64,000 bases of DNA from the NCBI GenBank assembly GCA_005878835.1, contig VBMV01000050.1, forward strand, positions 1-64,000, given 5' to 3'. Below are positions 9,556 to 21,230 of this stretch, piece after piece. Source of the DNA: Gammaproteobacteria bacterium. GTDB lineage: Bacteria > Pseudomonadota > Gammaproteobacteria > Steroidobacterales > Steroidobacteraceae. The notes below the pieces were generated by a model that was not told the origin of the DNA, ran no database searches, and was given only the letters and a program-made list of their open reading frames with translations. A program made the translations under genes and the position numbers. How positions within the stretch are numbered: position 1 is the first letter of the stretch; every line of letters begins with the position of its first letter.

Positions 9556-10731
9556 CTACAGCGGCCACGGCGTGACGCTGCCCGTGTCCCCGGGGCGCAG
9601 GTTGACCGACACCACGGTGGCCTTGGGAAAGAAGTTGAACTCCGAGGCGCTCGCCCAGGTGTAGGCACCCATGGCGCGGCCGACCACCAGGTCTCCGGCT
9701 CGAAGCTGCGGCAACATGAGGTTCTCCGCGATCACGTCGATGCTGTCGCAAGTCGGCCCCGCGAGCACCGACGGCAGCCGCTCGCTGCCCTCGCGCAGCG
9801 CTTCCACCGGGTAACGTGCGTGATCGAACAGCTGGCCACTGTAGGAGCCGTACAGCCCGTCGTCGAGGTAATACCACCAGTGTCCCTCGCGCCGTGCACG
9901 CCCCATCACCGAGGCCACGCCAATGGCGGACGGACCCACGACGTAGCGCCCCGGCTCGGCGATCACGCGCACGCGCCTGGGGAGCCTCCCCACGGCCGCA
10001 CGCAGCGGCGCGCAGAAGCGGCCGATGTCCTGTACCGGCTGCCCATATTCGATGGGGAAACCGCCGCCGATGTCGAGCGTATCGAAGGCGCCGAGCCTTT
10101 CGCGGCGCGCCGCCGCCATCAGCCGGGCGCACGCGGCGAGCGCCTCGACGTGCTTGCCGGCATCGGCGGTCTGCGAGCCGACGTGGAAGGAAAGCCCCCG
10201 CACCCCGATACCCAGATCGGCGGCCAGCCGCGCCAGCGGCAGCAGGTCCTCCGGATCGCAGCCGAACTTGCGCGACAGATCGCACACCGCGCCGGGGGCG
10301 CGGAACGACACCCGCAACAGCAGTTGCGCCGCCTCGCCAAGGCGCGCGAACTTGCGCACTTCATCGGGATTGTCGGCGACGAACAGGCGTACGCCGAACT
10401 GCAGCGCGTTGGCGATGTCCTGCTCGCGCTTGATCGGGTGGCTGTGAATGCAGCGCTCGGGCGCTACGCCCAGGCGCTGCACCAGCTGCACCTCCCCGCT
10501 CGTGGCCAGATCGAGGAAACCGCCCTCGGCGATGACCGTCTGCACGACCGCCGGATGCGGCATGGGCTTCAACGCGTAGTGCAGATCGACTCGCGGCAGC
10601 GCCTTGCGAAGCTTGCGGAACTGCACGCGCACGCGCTCGCAGTCGAGGATCAGGAGCGGCGAGCCGAACTCGCTGACGAGGCGCCGAACTTGCGCGGGCT
10701 GGAACGGGTCGATGAATCGCGGGCGGCGCAC
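9556..10731 (-). CDS. Type III (alanine racemase-fold) PLP-dependent decarboxylase, ornithine decarboxylase-like
   Basis: HYALKPMPHPAVVQTV (PLP lysine), FHVGSQT, GPTCDSIDVIAE active-site motif. Confidence 0.88.
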   Translation of the reverse strand: MRRPRFIDPFQPAQVRRLVSEFGSPLLILDCERVRVQFRKLRKALPRVDLHYALKPMPHPAVVQTVIAEGGFLDLATSGEVQLVQRLGVAPERCIHSHPIKREQDIANALQFGVRLFVADNPDEVRKFARLGEAAQLLLRVSFRAPGAVCDLSRKFGCDPEDLLPLARLAADLGIGVRGLSFHVGSQTADAGKHVEALAACARLMAAARRERLGAFDTLDIGGGFPIEYGQPVQDIGRFCAPLRAAVGRLPRRVRVIAEPGRYVVGPSAIGVASVMGRARREGHWWYYLDDGLYGSYSGQLFDHARYPVEALREGSERLPSVLAGPTCDSIDVIAENLMLPQLRAGDLVVGRAMGAYTWASASEFNFFPKATVVSVNLRPGDTGSVTPWPL

Positions 10732-10740
10732 CAGGGGAGT

Positions 10741-11760
10741 TTACGGCAGCACTGCCATGCTGCCGGTGCCGTCGTCGCTGTCGGCGACGCTGGTCGCGGC
10801 GCGCAGCAGGCGATCGCGGATCGCCTGCCAGCGCTCCCCGTCCGGTACCGCCTGCACGAGAATGCGCTGGCAGCCGGCTTTGTCCAGGGTACGCAGATTC
10901 GCGTACAGATCGCGGCCGTAGCTCTCGGGCCTGCGTCCGGCATTGATCCAGGTGACGTACTTGTGGGCGCGCAGCGGCAGGCGCTGCGCCAGCACCGCCA
11001 CGCGGCGGGCGCCGCCGGAGGCTGCATCCGTCTGCGCGTCGATCTCCCCGGCCGGCACGATGATCATGGGAGTGGTGGGCGCGTAGTGCCTCGGCGTGCC
11101 GCCGGGAACTCGCGGGGACAGGCGGTCAGCGCCGCTCAGCAGCTCGCCCACCACCTCGCGCAGCTGCGTCGCGGTCACACTGCCCGGCCGCAGCAGCCGC
11201 ACACCCCCGTCTTCAAAGGACACGATGGTCGACTCCAGCCCGATCTGGCACTCCCCGCCATCGAGGATCACGCGCGCCGCCTCGCCCAACTCCTCGCGCA
11301 CGTGCTCCGCACGGGTCGGGGAGAGGCGCCCGTAGCGGTTGGCCGACGGTGCGGCGATGCCGCCGCCGAACGCGGTGAGCAACTGCTGCGCCATCGGATG
11401 CGCCGGCACACGGACCGCAATCGTGTCCTGGCCACCGGTGATGACGTCGTGAACGTTGGCGGCCCGCGGCATCACCATGGTCAGCGGTCCCGGCCAGAAG
11501 CTCTCGGCGAGCCGCGTGGCGGCTTCCGGAACTTCACGCACCCAGCGGTGCAGGTAGCGCGGGCTGTCGAGGTGCACGATCACCGGATGGTTCGGCGGAC
11601 GTCCCTTGGCCTGGAAAATCTTCACTACCGCGGCCGGGTTCTGGGCGTTCGCGCCCAGGCCATAGACAGTCTCGGTCGGAAATGCCACGAGCTCGCCGTC
11701 GCGCAACGCCTGTACGGCGCTCTCGATCTCGACCTGGGTAGCTCTGACGGCACGCACCAT
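10741..11760 (-). CDS. L-threonylcarbamoyladenylate synthase (Sua5/YrdC/YciO family)
   Basis: GELVAFPTETVYGLGANAQNP..KIFQAKGRPPNHPVIVH; C-terminal Sua5 domain SPRVPGGTPRHYAPTTPMIIV. Confidence 0.93.
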   Translation of the reverse strand: MVRAVRATQVEIESAVQALRDGELVAFPTETVYGLGANAQNPAAVVKIFQAKGRPPNHPVIVHLDSPRYLHRWVREVPEAATRLAESFWPGPLTMVMPRAANVHDVITGGQDTIAVRVPAHPMAQQLLTAFGGGIAAPSANRYGRLSPTRAEHVREELGEAARVILDGGECQIGLESTIVSFEDGGVRLLRPGSVTATQLREVVGELLSGADRLSPRVPGGTPRHYAPTTPMIIVPAGEIDAQTDAASGGARRVAVLAQRLPLRAHKYVTWINAGRRPESYGRDLYANLRTLDKAGCQRILVQAVPDGERWQAIRDRLLRAATSVADSDDGTGSMAVLP

Positions 11761-11879
11761 GGATGAGACGAATTCTAGCAAGCCGCGGGCGCCGCAACCG
11801 CGCGTTGTGGAAAAGCAGCACGCGCGTCACTGCCTGCGGTGAAGCCGCAAAAAACTGTCAAATGGGGCAACGGGGTGCT

Positions 11880-11903
11880 GTCGCGCCGCACCGACGGCGC
11901 GAG
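11880..11903. terminator. Hairpin 3' of the Nma111-like protease gene (candidate terminator without U tract)
   Basis: Perfect 8-bp inverted repeat TCGCGCCG/CGGCGCGA with 6-nt loop just beyond the minus-strand stop at 11908. Confidence 0.35.
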
Positions 11904-11907
11904 GCGC

Positions 11908-14880
11908 TCACTCGAGTGCGCGCCGCACCCAGCCACCGGCGCCGTGCGTGAGCTCGTACGCCGGCCAGTAGTGCTTGTCGAGCTTGAGCGTGATCACTTC
12001 CGGAGCGTTGTTCCAGGTGATGGTCTTCAGGCGCACCGAGGAGCGATCGGGCCGCCCGGTGACGGCCTTGAGAAACGTATCCAGATCCGGAGTGGCGACT
12101 CCGTCCACTTCCACGATCCGCCGGCCCGGATACAGCCCGTAACGCGTCGCCGGCGACCCGTACGAGAAGTAACCCACATACACGCCCACCGGGGCAATCC
12201 CCCGCTGCACACTCATGGCGCGATGCGGCGCCTGCAGTGTCGCGCCCGCCCACTCCACCAGGCGATCGACATCCGTTCCGGGAAGCTCCGCGGTGGCGAC
12301 GTCGAGCGTCTGCTCGCTCTGGCCGCGCCACACCGTGACCTGCACATGATCCTTGTCGGCCGCGGCTCTCTCCACCTCGCGAAAGCGCGTCACTACGCTG
12401 CCATCGATCGCGAGCAGCAGATCGCCCTGCTGCAGGCGCTGCGCCGCCGCGGAGCCGCCGACCAGGCGCACCACGGTCAGCGCCTGGCGCCGCGTCGGCG
12501 CGTGCTGTGCGAGCCGCCGCGCCCAGCCCTGCGACAGGCCGATCTCGCGCGCAGTCGCCAGCGACAGCACCCCGAGCTCGGCCTCGAGCGAGTGCAGCGG
12601 GCGCTCGTTGCGCACCCGATCGAGCATATCGGCCACCAGGTCGATCGGCACGCCGCGCGTATCCTGCGACAGCTCGCGGCCGCTCTCGTACGCGAAGCTC
12701 GACCAGGTGCCCAGAACGTTGCCGGCCTTGTCGGCCAGTACGCCGTCGAATTCCAGCGGCGGATTGACGAGTTGCACGGTCTCGACATTGCTGTCGCGGA
12801 AGCGCATGGTGCGCGACAGCGGCAACTCCAGCGGATCGATGCTCGCGATCTCGGTCCCGCGGGCATGCAGCTGGCTGTCACCGCCCAGTCCCACCACCCA
12901 CACCGGTTCGCCGGCGACCAATTCGCGCAGCGTCAGCCTCGCGGACCTCACCGGTGTGCTGCCGATCAGCGCCGGATCGTAGGCGACGACCGCGAAGTTG
13001 TGCTGTGGATGGATGTACACCACGCGCCCCGGAACCTGCACGGTGCCGGCGAAGGTCACCGTCACGTCGCCGACCGCCACCGGCACGGTGTTGCGATCGA
13101 CCACCACCAGGCCCCGCTGCGCATCCACGATCAGGCCGGTGCCGTGATAGTTGCGCTCGGTGATCCCTGACACCGAGTACGGCATGTCGAACGTCACCAT
13201 GGCGAGCGAGGGCGCGAGCGCATTCAGCCGCGGGTCCTTGAAGTGCGGAAATACCGTGGAGCTCTCCGGCACGGGCTTGGGTTGCGGACCGGCGGCGAGC
13301 GGCTGGCAATCCCACAGGCCGGAGGCGTCGTCGCGATCGCAATGGCGCGCGGGAAACCACAGGCGATCCATGCGGATGGCGCGCAGCTCGCTGTTGTTGG
13401 GATCATCGATGGTCATGTAACGCACCGGAGCGCGCTCGCCGTCGGCGAGCTCGGCGATCCCCGCCTCGAAGTCCCGCAGGGTGTCGGTCTTGCGGCCGTT
13501 GATCGTCATGAGCACCGCGCCGCGGGGAATGCCCGCCGCGCCGAACACGTAGCCGGGGTTGGCGACGTACACGCCGCGGGTGGGTACGTTGAAGTGCCGC
13601 GCCTGCTGATAGGACATGGCATTCACCACCGCATCGCCAAACTCCGCATACGAGCTGGGCGTGATGGCGTGCAGGTCGCCCACCGGGAGCTTGGCGGACA
13701 CGGCCTTGCCACCGCGCTCGAGCTCCACCTCCACCTGCTTGGCGACCGACCCGTCCAGCACGTCCTCGAGTGGCTCGAACTGCGTGACGTAGCGTCCGTT
13801 CAGGCGCACCAGGATGTCCCCGGGTTGCAGCACGTTCTCGCTCGGGCTGCCGGGCAGCACTTCGGTGACCACCAGCATGCCGGTGTTGCGCGGAAAATTC
13901 TTGCGTACCGCAGCCTCGGTCGCGGCATCCAACCCCAGGCGCTCGAGCTCGTCGTAGGGCATGTAGTTGAAGACCGTGTACAGCGTGCCGCGCGCCACCG
14001 GCTTGCCCTGCTGGATCAGCTCCAGCGCGCGGCGCACCCGCCCGAGCGGCAGGTAGAAGCTCGACGCCGCGCCGTTCGCCCCGCCGGCATTGAGCGCCAC
14101 CACGCGCCCGCGGATGTCGATGACCGGCGAACCGGAGGAGCCGCCGGAGGTCCCGGAGGCCGCCTGCAGGTAGAAGGTGTTGAAGTCGTTGTATTTTGCG
14201 ACCCCGTACGCGGGCGCGTCGCGGTCGAGTCGCGCGAGGGTTCCGGCGAGAATCGACAGTTGCTCGCCGGCATTGTTGCCGACGACGCGGATCTCGCGCC
14301 CGATCTGCGCGCCCTCCGGATACAGAGGCAGGGCCTTGGGTTTGATGAAGCGCAGTTTCTGCGGATCGTAGCGGTAAATGCCGAAGTCATGCACCGGGTC
14401 GCGGTACACCGGAAACAGCTGCACTTCCTCGCGATTCAGGAAGGTGGCCTCCGCGGTCACCGGTCCCGGGGTTACGACGTGGCGGTTGGTGAGGATCAGG
14501 CCGCGTTCGGCGTCCACCACGAAGCCGGTCGCCTGCGCGGTCGAGTTCCACTCGGTGTCGAACGCACGGGTCGAATCGACGTCTATCGACACCACGCTGC
14601 CGGCGATGCGCTCGAGCGTTTCTGCCCAGTCCGGATTGCCCTCCACGGCGGCGGGCTGCGCGACCGGCGCCGGCGGCGTGCCCACCCCGCCCGGATTTGC
14701 CGGCGGGACCCCCGCGGGCGGCGGCGCGGGCGGCGGCTCCCCCGGAAGCGCCGGTTGCGGCACCGCCGGCGTCGCGGGTGCCGCTGCCGCCGGCGCGGCG
14801 GCGCTCAGCGGCCCGCCGGCCGCGCACACCGACACGCAGCACAGGAACAGCCACAGACCCGGCAGGCGCATGAATCGCAT
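11908..14880 (-). CDS. Exported double HtrA-unit serine protease, Nma111/DEG7-like (991-residue ORF frame incl. stop)
   Basis: Signal peptide; unit 1 TGFVVDAERGLILTNRHVVTPGPV / VYRDPVHDFGIYRYD / NDFNTFYLQAASGTSGGSSGSPVID; PDZ-like segments; degenerate unit 2 (TGLIVDAQRGLVVVDRNTVP; no GxSGG); C-terminal PDZ-like ending TPDLDTFLKAVTGRPD. Confidence 0.9.
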   Translation of the reverse strand: MRFMRLPGLWLFLCCVSVCAAGGPLSAAAPAAAAPATPAVPQPALPGEPPPAPPPAGVPPANPGGVGTPPAPVAQPAAVEGNPDWAETLERIAGSVVSIDVDSTRAFDTEWNSTAQATGFVVDAERGLILTNRHVVTPGPVTAEATFLNREEVQLFPVYRDPVHDFGIYRYDPQKLRFIKPKALPLYPEGAQIGREIRVVGNNAGEQLSILAGTLARLDRDAPAYGVAKYNDFNTFYLQAASGTSGGSSGSPVIDIRGRVVALNAGGANGAASSFYLPLGRVRRALELIQQGKPVARGTLYTVFNYMPYDELERLGLDAATEAAVRKNFPRNTGMLVVTEVLPGSPSENVLQPGDILVRLNGRYVTQFEPLEDVLDGSVAKQVEVELERGGKAVSAKLPVGDLHAITPSSYAEFGDAVVNAMSYQQARHFNVPTRGVYVANPGYVFGAAGIPRGAVLMTINGRKTDTLRDFEAGIAELADGERAPVRYMTIDDPNNSELRAIRMDRLWFPARHCDRDDASGLWDCQPLAAGPQPKPVPESSTVFPHFKDPRLNALAPSLAMVTFDMPYSVSGITERNYHGTGLIVDAQRGLVVVDRNTVPVAVGDVTVTFAGTVQVPGRVVYIHPQHNFAVVAYDPALIGSTPVRSARLTLRELVAGEPVWVVGLGGDSQLHARGTEIASIDPLELPLSRTMRFRDSNVETVQLVNPPLEFDGVLADKAGNVLGTWSSFAYESGRELSQDTRGVPIDLVADMLDRVRNERPLHSLEAELGVLSLATAREIGLSQGWARRLAQHAPTRRQALTVVRLVGGSAAAQRLQQGDLLLAIDGSVVTRFREVERAAADKDHVQVTVWRGQSEQTLDVATAELPGTDVDRLVEWAGATLQAPHRAMSVQRGIAPVGVYVGYFSYGSPATRYGLYPGRRIVEVDGVATPDLDTFLKAVTGRPDRSSVRLKTITWNNAPEVITLKLDKHYWPAYELTHGAGGWVRRALE

Positions 14881-14891
14881 CAGGACATTTC

Positions 14892-15278
14892 CTATCTGCC
14901 CAGCAGCACCAGCAGCCACACGGCGCTGAGCAGCACGAACGACATGAGCACGGCGGCGGAGCCGATGTCCTTGGCGAGTCCGGCGAGCGCGTGCCGTTCG
15001 AACCCGATGCGGTCCACGGTCGCCTCGATCGCGCTGTTGAGGAGCTCTACGATCAGGATGAGCAGCATAGGCCCGATGAGCAGCGCGCGCTCGATCCCGC
15101 TGTGTCCGAGCCACAGACCCAAGGGTATGACGAGCACCGCGAACGCGAGTTCCTGCCTGAAAGCCGCTTCCTCGCGGAACGCGCCGCTGAGTCCGCGCAC
15201 GCTCGAGCCCACGGCGCGCAGCACCCGGGCGAGTCCGCGCGGCTTGTAGCGGTCTACGACTGCGCTGTCGGCTTCCAT
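14892..15278 (-). CDS. dgkA: Diacylglycerol kinase
   Basis: [24 protein letters not shown]...[41 protein letters not shown]. Confidence 0.95.
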   Translation of the reverse strand: MEADSAVVDRYKPRGLARVLRAVGSSVRGLSGAFREEAAFRQELAFAVLVIPLGLWLGHSGIERALLIGPMLLILIVELLNSAIEATVDRIGFERHALAGLAKDIGSAAVLMSFVLLSAVWLLVLLGR

Positions 15279-16732
15279 GTGAGATCCAGTTGCCGCGCCG
15301 CCCGGACATCATCGAGGCGGCGCACCGGCATGGTATGCGGTGCGCTGGTCACGCGCGCGGGTTCCTGCTCGGCCTCCTTCCGGATCTGTGACATGGCCGA
15401 CACAAACGCATCCAGAACGTCCTTGCTCTCGGTCTCGGTCGGCTCGATCAGCAGGCACTCGGGCACCAGCAGCGGAAAGTAAGTGGTCGGCGCGTGGAAG
15501 CCGTAGTCGAGCAGTCGCTTGGCGAAGTCCATGGCGGTGACGTTGAGCTCGCGCGCCTGGCGCTTGAGCGTCACGATGAACTCATGACTCGCGCGCCGCT
15601 GCGGATAGGCGGCATCGAAGCCTGCGGCCTGCAAGCGTGCGAGCAGGTAGTTGGCATTGAGCGTGGCGTACTCGCCCACGCGCTGCATGCCCTCCCGCCC
15701 CAGCATGCGCATGTAGATGTAGGCGCGCAGCAGCACCCCCGTGTTACCCATGAAGGCCGACAGGCGCCCGATGGATTGCGGCACATCCGCTTCCGTGAGC
15801 CAGCGGTAGCGCTCGCCGTCCTTGCCGACCAGCGGAATCGGCAGGAACGGCGCGAGGCGCGCGCCGACCCCGACCGCACCCGCCCCGGGACCGCCGCCGC
15901 CGTGGGGCGTGGAGAAGGTCTTGTGCAGGTTCACGTGGATGACATCGAAGCCCATGTCCCCGGGTCGCACCTTGCCGAGGATGGCATTGAGGTTCGCGCC
16001 GTCGTAATACAGCAGCCCGCCCGCCTGGTGCACGATGCGCGCAACCTCCCCGATGCGCCGTTCGAACACGCCGAGGGTGGAAGGGTTGGTGAGCATGATG
16101 CCGGCGGTGCTGGGGCCGACCGCGGCCTGCAGGGCGGCAAGGTCGACGTCACCCAAGCGATCGACCGGGATCTCGCGCACCACGCAGCCGCACATGGTCG
16201 CCGTCGCCGGGTTGGTGCCGTGCGCCGCCTCGGGCACGATGATCTCGTTGCGCTCGAGATCCCCGCGCGCGCGGTGATAGGCGCGGATCATCGCCACCCC
16301 GGCGAATTCGCCGTGGGCGCCGGCCATCGGGCTCAGCGCCACACCCTGCATGCCGGTGACTTCCTTCAACATCTCCTGCAGCTCGTACAGGCACGCCAGC
16401 ACCCCCTGCCCGTGGCTTTCGGGCGCGAGCGGATGCCGCGCCAGAAACTCCGGCAGCATGGCGTACTGGTTACAGGCCTTGGGGTTGTACTTCATGGTGC
16501 ACGAGCCGAGGGGGTAGAAGTGCGTGTCGATGGAAAAGTTCAGCTGCGACAGGCGGGTGAAATGCCGCACCGCTTCGAGCTCGCCGACCTCCGGGAGCTC
16601 GGGTGGGCGCGCGCGCCGCAGTGTCAAGGGCAGTTCCGCAAGCGCCGCCGGACCCGGGTCGTGCGGCCACTGGTCGCTCGCGCCGCGCCCGGCATGCGAG
16701 TACTCGAAGATCAGCTTTTCCGGCACCGGCAT
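15254..16732 (-). CDS. gcvPB: Glycine dehydrogenase (aminomethyl-transferring) subunit 2
   Basis: [56 protein letters not shown]. Confidence 0.96.
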   Translation of the reverse strand: MPVPEKLIFEYSHAGRGASDQWPHDPGPAALAELPLTLRRARPPELPEVGELEAVRHFTRLSQLNFSIDTHFYPLGSCTMKYNPKACNQYAMLPEFLARHPLAPESHGQGVLACLYELQEMLKEVTGMQGVALSPMAGAHGEFAGVAMIRAYHRARGDLERNEIIVPEAAHGTNPATATMCGCVVREIPVDRLGDVDLAALQAAVGPSTAGIMLTNPSTLGVFERRIGEVARIVHQAGGLLYYDGANLNAILGKVRPGDMGFDVIHVNLHKTFSTPHGGGGPGAGAVGVGARLAPFLPIPLVGKDGERYRWLTEADVPQSIGRLSAFMGNTGVLLRAYIYMRMLGREGMQRVGEYATLNANYLLARLQAAGFDAAYPQRRASHEFIVTLKRQARELNVTAMDFAKRLLDYGFHAPTTYFPLLVPECLLIEPTETESKDVLDAFVSAMSQIRKEAEQEPARVTSAPHTMPVRRLDDVRAARQLDLTWKPTAQS

Positions 16733-16741
16733 GCGAAAACC

Positions 16742-18115
16742 TCACGCGGCGCGCGCCGCCTGCATCACCTCGCTCAAGCCGGCGCGGTAGCGGTCGATAT
16801 CGGCGCTGGTCTTGGTCTCGGTCGCGCACACCAGCAGCGCATCGCCGAGCTCGGGGAAGTATCCGGACAGATCGAGCCCGCCGAGGATCCCGCGGTTGCT
16901 CAGGCTCTTGAGCACCGGCGCCACCGGACGGTCGAGCTGCAGCACCGCCTCGTGAAAGTACGGACCCGAGAATGCCAGGTGTACCCCGGGCACGCGCGTC
17001 AGGCCCGCCACCAGCTCGCGGGTGCGCGCGTGCGCGGCGGCCGCGGTGCGTGCCAGTCCCCGCGCACCCATCAGCGACATATAGATGGTGGCCGCCGTCA
17101 CCAGCAGTCCCTGGTTGGTACAGATGTTGGAAGTCGCCTTGGCGCGGCGGATATGCTGCTCGCGCGCCTGCAGGGTGAGTGCGAAGCCGGCACGCCCGGC
17201 GGTATCGAGGGTGCGCCCGACGATGCGCCCGGGCATCTGCCGCACGTACTCCATGCGCGTCGTCATGAAGCCGAAGTAAGGCCCGCCGGAGCACAGCGGC
17301 ACGCCGAGCGGCTGACCTTCCCCGACCGCGATATCCGCGCCGCGGGTACCCCACTCCCCGGGGGGTTTGAGCAGCGCGAGCGAGGTGGGATTGACGACGG
17401 CGATCACCAGGATCGCGCGCGCATGTGCCCAATCGGTGAGCGCATCCACATCCTCGAGGCGGCCGAAAAAGTTCGGCTGCTGGATCACGAGCGCGGTGAT
17501 GTCCTGCCCGTCGTAGCGGGCGAGGGAGGCGCTTGGGGTGACGCCCTCCGCGGTGCAATAGGGCAGCTCCTCGAACTTCAGCCCCTGGTTGGCCGCGGTC
17601 GTGACCGCCACCCTGCGGTAGTGCGGATGTAACGTGGTCGGCACCAGGATGCGCGCCGACTTCGACTTGCGGTTGGCGCGCACCGCCATGAGCGCGGCCT
17701 CCGCGGTGGCGGAAGCGCCGTCGTACATCGAGGCGTTCGCGACCTCCATGCCGGTCAGACGCGCAATCATGGTCTGGAATTCGTAGATCAGCTGCAGTGT
17801 GCCCTGGCTCGCCTCCGCCTGGTAGGGCGTGTAGGCGCTGTAGAACTCTCCGCGCGTGCTGATGGCCCACACCGCCGCGGGAATGTGGTGCTCGTAGGCA
17901 CCGGCACCGATGAAGGCGAGCGGCGCGCCGTCGGCACGCGCGCGCTCGGTCATCAGGCGCCCGATTTGCATTTCGTTGAGCTCCGGCGGCACGCCGGCGA
18001 GGGACTTGACGCGCAGATCCGCCGGGATCTCGTCGAAAAGATCCTCGATGCCGGCGACGCCGATGGTGGCGAGCATCGCCGCGACATCGGCCTCGGTGTG
18101 GGGAATGAAGGCCAT
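16742..18115 (-). CDS. gcvPA: Glycine dehydrogenase (aminomethyl-transferring) subunit 1
   Basis: [71 protein letters not shown]. Confidence 0.96.
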   Translation of the reverse strand: MAFIPHTEADVAAMLATIGVAGIEDLFDEIPADLRVKSLAGVPPELNEMQIGRLMTERARADGAPLAFIGAGAYEHHIPAAVWAISTRGEFYSAYTPYQAEASQGTLQLIYEFQTMIARLTGMEVANASMYDGASATAEAALMAVRANRKSKSARILVPTTLHPHYRRVAVTTAANQGLKFEELPYCTAEGVTPSASLARYDGQDITALVIQQPNFFGRLEDVDALTDWAHARAILVIAVVNPTSLALLKPPGEWGTRGADIAVGEGQPLGVPLCSGGPYFGFMTTRMEYVRQMPGRIVGRTLDTAGRAGFALTLQAREQHIRRAKATSNICTNQGLLVTAATIYMSLMGARGLARTAAAAHARTRELVAGLTRVPGVHLAFSGPYFHEAVLQLDRPVAPVLKSLSNRGILGGLDLSGYFPELGDALLVCATETKTSADIDRYRAGLSEVMQAARAA

Positions 18116-18509
18116 CAGCCGCCCTCCGCTTCCAGCACTTTTTGATAGTCCGCAGCCGACAGCAGTGCCGCGCCGGTAAGCGCCCCCGGCGCCGGCTTGA
18201 GCCGCATCAGCCAGCCCTCGCCGTAGGGGTCCGTGTTGAGGGTCTCCGGCTTCTCCTTGAGCTTCGGGTTGCCTGCGGTCACCTCGCCGGCGAGCGGCGC
18301 ATAGACATCGGACGCCGCCTTGACCGACTCGACCACCGCGCACGGCTCGCCCGCCTTCACGGCACGCCCGGCCTCGGGCACCTCGACGAACACCAGGTCC
18401 CCGAGCGCGTGCTGGGCGTGATCGGTAATGCCGACCGCCACCGTGCCATCGGCGAGAGTCCGTACCCATTCGTGGGACCTGGTGTACTTAAGATCGGCGG
18501 GAACAGTGC

Positions 18510-18513
<4 letters not shown>
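18115..18513 (-). CDS. gcvH: Glycine cleavage system protein H
   Basis: [41 protein letters not shown], lipoylation motif [18 protein letters not shown]. Confidence 0.97.
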
Positions 18514-19616
<1,103 letters not shown>

Positions 19617-19671
19617 GGAACCTCTCCTGAAGTCGCATGGTGCGCTGAAAGCGCCGCAGGGGACTCTCAGC

Positions 19672-19720
19672 CAAACAAAAAAGGCGGCAGGCGCAACGCC
19701 TTCGCAGGCGCCTGCCGCCC
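19672..19720 (-). terminator. Strong Rho-independent terminator in the gcvT leader, directly after glycine aptamer 2
   Basis: Minus strand GGCGGCAGGCGC-loop-GCGCCTGCCGCC (perfect 12-bp stem, 19683-19694/19708-19719) followed by TTTTTTGTTTGG. Confidence 0.9.
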
Positions 19721-19925
19721 TTCTGTCCTGTGACCTGAGAGATCAGGCGCTCGGTAAGCGCCGCTCCCCTTCGGTGGGTGGAAACAATGCGGCTCCACCG
19801 CTCTCCAGAAGCCCCGCGGACGTTGCACCTTCCGCCGTCTGCCGTTCCTGTGCCTGAGCGTTTCCGGGCGGAATTTGCGCCTTCGGCGTTCCGGCTTGCG
19901 CCGGACTCTCTCCGGACAGACCGAT
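19717..19925 (-). promoter_or_regulatory. Tandem glycine riboswitch
   Basis: Minus strand has aptamer 1 (TCCGGAGAGA...CGCCGAAGGCGCAA...CTCAGGCACAGGAAC..CAGAC) and aptamer 2 (TCTGGAGAGCGG...CCACCGAAGGGG...ATCTCTCAGGTCACAGGACAGAA), matching gcvT-element conserved blocks, immediately upstream of gcvT. Confidence 0.95.
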
Positions 19926-19937
19926 TCGGGCGTACGT

Positions 19938-19943
19938 ATGATA
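19938..19943 (-). promoter_or_regulatory. Candidate -10 element for the gcv operon
   Basis: Minus strand TATCAT (5/6 to TATAAT), ~12-18 nt upstream of the aptamer 1 5' end; -35 poorly conserved (TTGGGC, spacer 19). Confidence 0.4.
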
Positions 19944-20003
19944 GCAGCCTTCAGCGAGTGCCGCCCAAGCCTGGCAACGGTAGAATTCGCGCCACACGTC
20001 CCC

Positions 20004-21230
20004 ATGAGCATCAACCGCCGTTCGTCCGTGCAGGTGTCCATCGGCGCCATCCGCGTCGGCGGCGGCGCGCCCATCGTGGTTCAGTCGATGACCAATACCG
20101 ACACCGCGGATGTCGAGGGCACGGCCCGGCAGGTGCAGGCCCTGGCGCGCGCGGGCTCCGAGCTGGTGCGCATTACCGTCAACACCAGCGAAGCCGCCGC
20201 GGCGGTCGCGCCGCTGCGCGAGCGGCTCGAGCGCGCCGGCGTGCAGGTGCCGCTGATCGGTGACTTCCACTTCAACGGCCACAAGCTGCTGCGCGAGCAC
20301 CCGGACTGCGCCGCCGCGCTCGCCAAGTACCGCATCAATCCGGGCAACGTCGGCCGGGGAGTCAAGCGCGATCCGCAATTCGCGGAGATGATCGAAGCCG
20401 CCTGCCGCCATGACAAGCCGGTGCGCATCGGTGTGAACTGGGGCAGTCTGGATGCGGACCTGCTGACGCGGCTGATGGACGAGAACTCAGCGCGCGCCGA
20501 GCCGCTGACGGCGCAGCAAGTCACGCGCAACGCCGTGGCACTCTCGGCGCTCGGCAGCGCCCGGCGCGCCGAGGAGCTGGGCCTGGCGCACGACCGCATC
20601 ATTCTCTCGGCCAAGGTGAGCGGCGTGCAGGATCTGATCGCCATCTACCGCGACCTTGCCGGGCGCTGCGACTATCCGCTGCACCTCGGTCTCACCGAGG
20701 CCGGCATGGGTTCCAAGGGCATCGTGGCCTCCACCGCCGGCATGGCGGTGCTGCTGCAGGAGGGCATCGGCGACACCATCCGCGTGTCCCTGACGCCCGA
20801 CCCCGGCGGGGACCGGGCTCAGGAAGTCATCGTGGCGCAGGAGATCCTGCAGACCATGGGGCTGCGCGCGTTTGCGCCGCTGGTCGTGGCGTGTCCGGGC
20901 TGCGGACGCACCACCAGCAGCTACTTCCAGGAGCTCGCGCAGAGCATCCAGTCGCACATCCGCGCGCGCATGCCGCAGTGGCGGCGCGAGTACGCCGGGG
21001 TGGAGGACATGACGGTCGCCGTGATGGGCTGCGTGGTGAACGGGCCTGGAGAGAGCCGCTTGGCCAACATCGGCATCAGTCTGCCCGGCACCGGCGAGCG
21101 CCCCGTGGCGCCGGTGTACGAGGACGGCGAGAAGACCGTCACCCTCAAGGGCGAGCGCATCGCCGAAGAGTTCCAGGAAATCGTCGAACGGTACGTGGCG
21201 CGCCGCTATGCGCGCTCAGGTGACGCATGA
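20004..21230 (+). CDS. ispG: 4-hydroxy-3-methylbut-2-enyl-diphosphate synthase
   Basis: [66 protein letters not shown]. Confidence 0.97.
   Translation: MSINRRSSVQVSIGAIRVGGGAPIVVQSMTNTDTADVEGTARQVQALARAGSELVRITVNTSEAAAAVAPLRERLERAGVQVPLIGDFHFNGHKLLREHPDCAAALAKYRINPGNVGRGVKRDPQFAEMIEAACRHDKPVRIGVNWGSLDADLLTRLMDENSARAEPLTAQQVTRNAVALSALGSARRAEELGLAHDRIILSAKVSGVQDLIAIYRDLAGRCDYPLHLGLTEAGMGSKGIVASTAGMAVLLQEGIGDTIRVSLTPDPGGDRAQEVIVAQEILQTMGLRAFAPLVVACPGCGRTTSSYFQELAQSIQSHIRARMPQWRREYAGVEDMTVAVMGCVVNGPGESRLANIGISLPGTGERPVAPVYEDGEKTVTLKGERIAEEFQEIVERYVARRYARSGDA

Noticed and set aside
15494-17632. 712-aa plus-strand ORF opposite gcvPB/gcvPA
   Set aside because: Antisense to unmistakable glycine decarboxylase subunits.
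19938-20003. Upstream ATG extension of ispG ([22 protein letters not shown])
   Set aside because: It would place coding sequence over the gcv promoter region; conserved IspG N termini begin near [11 protein letters not shown].
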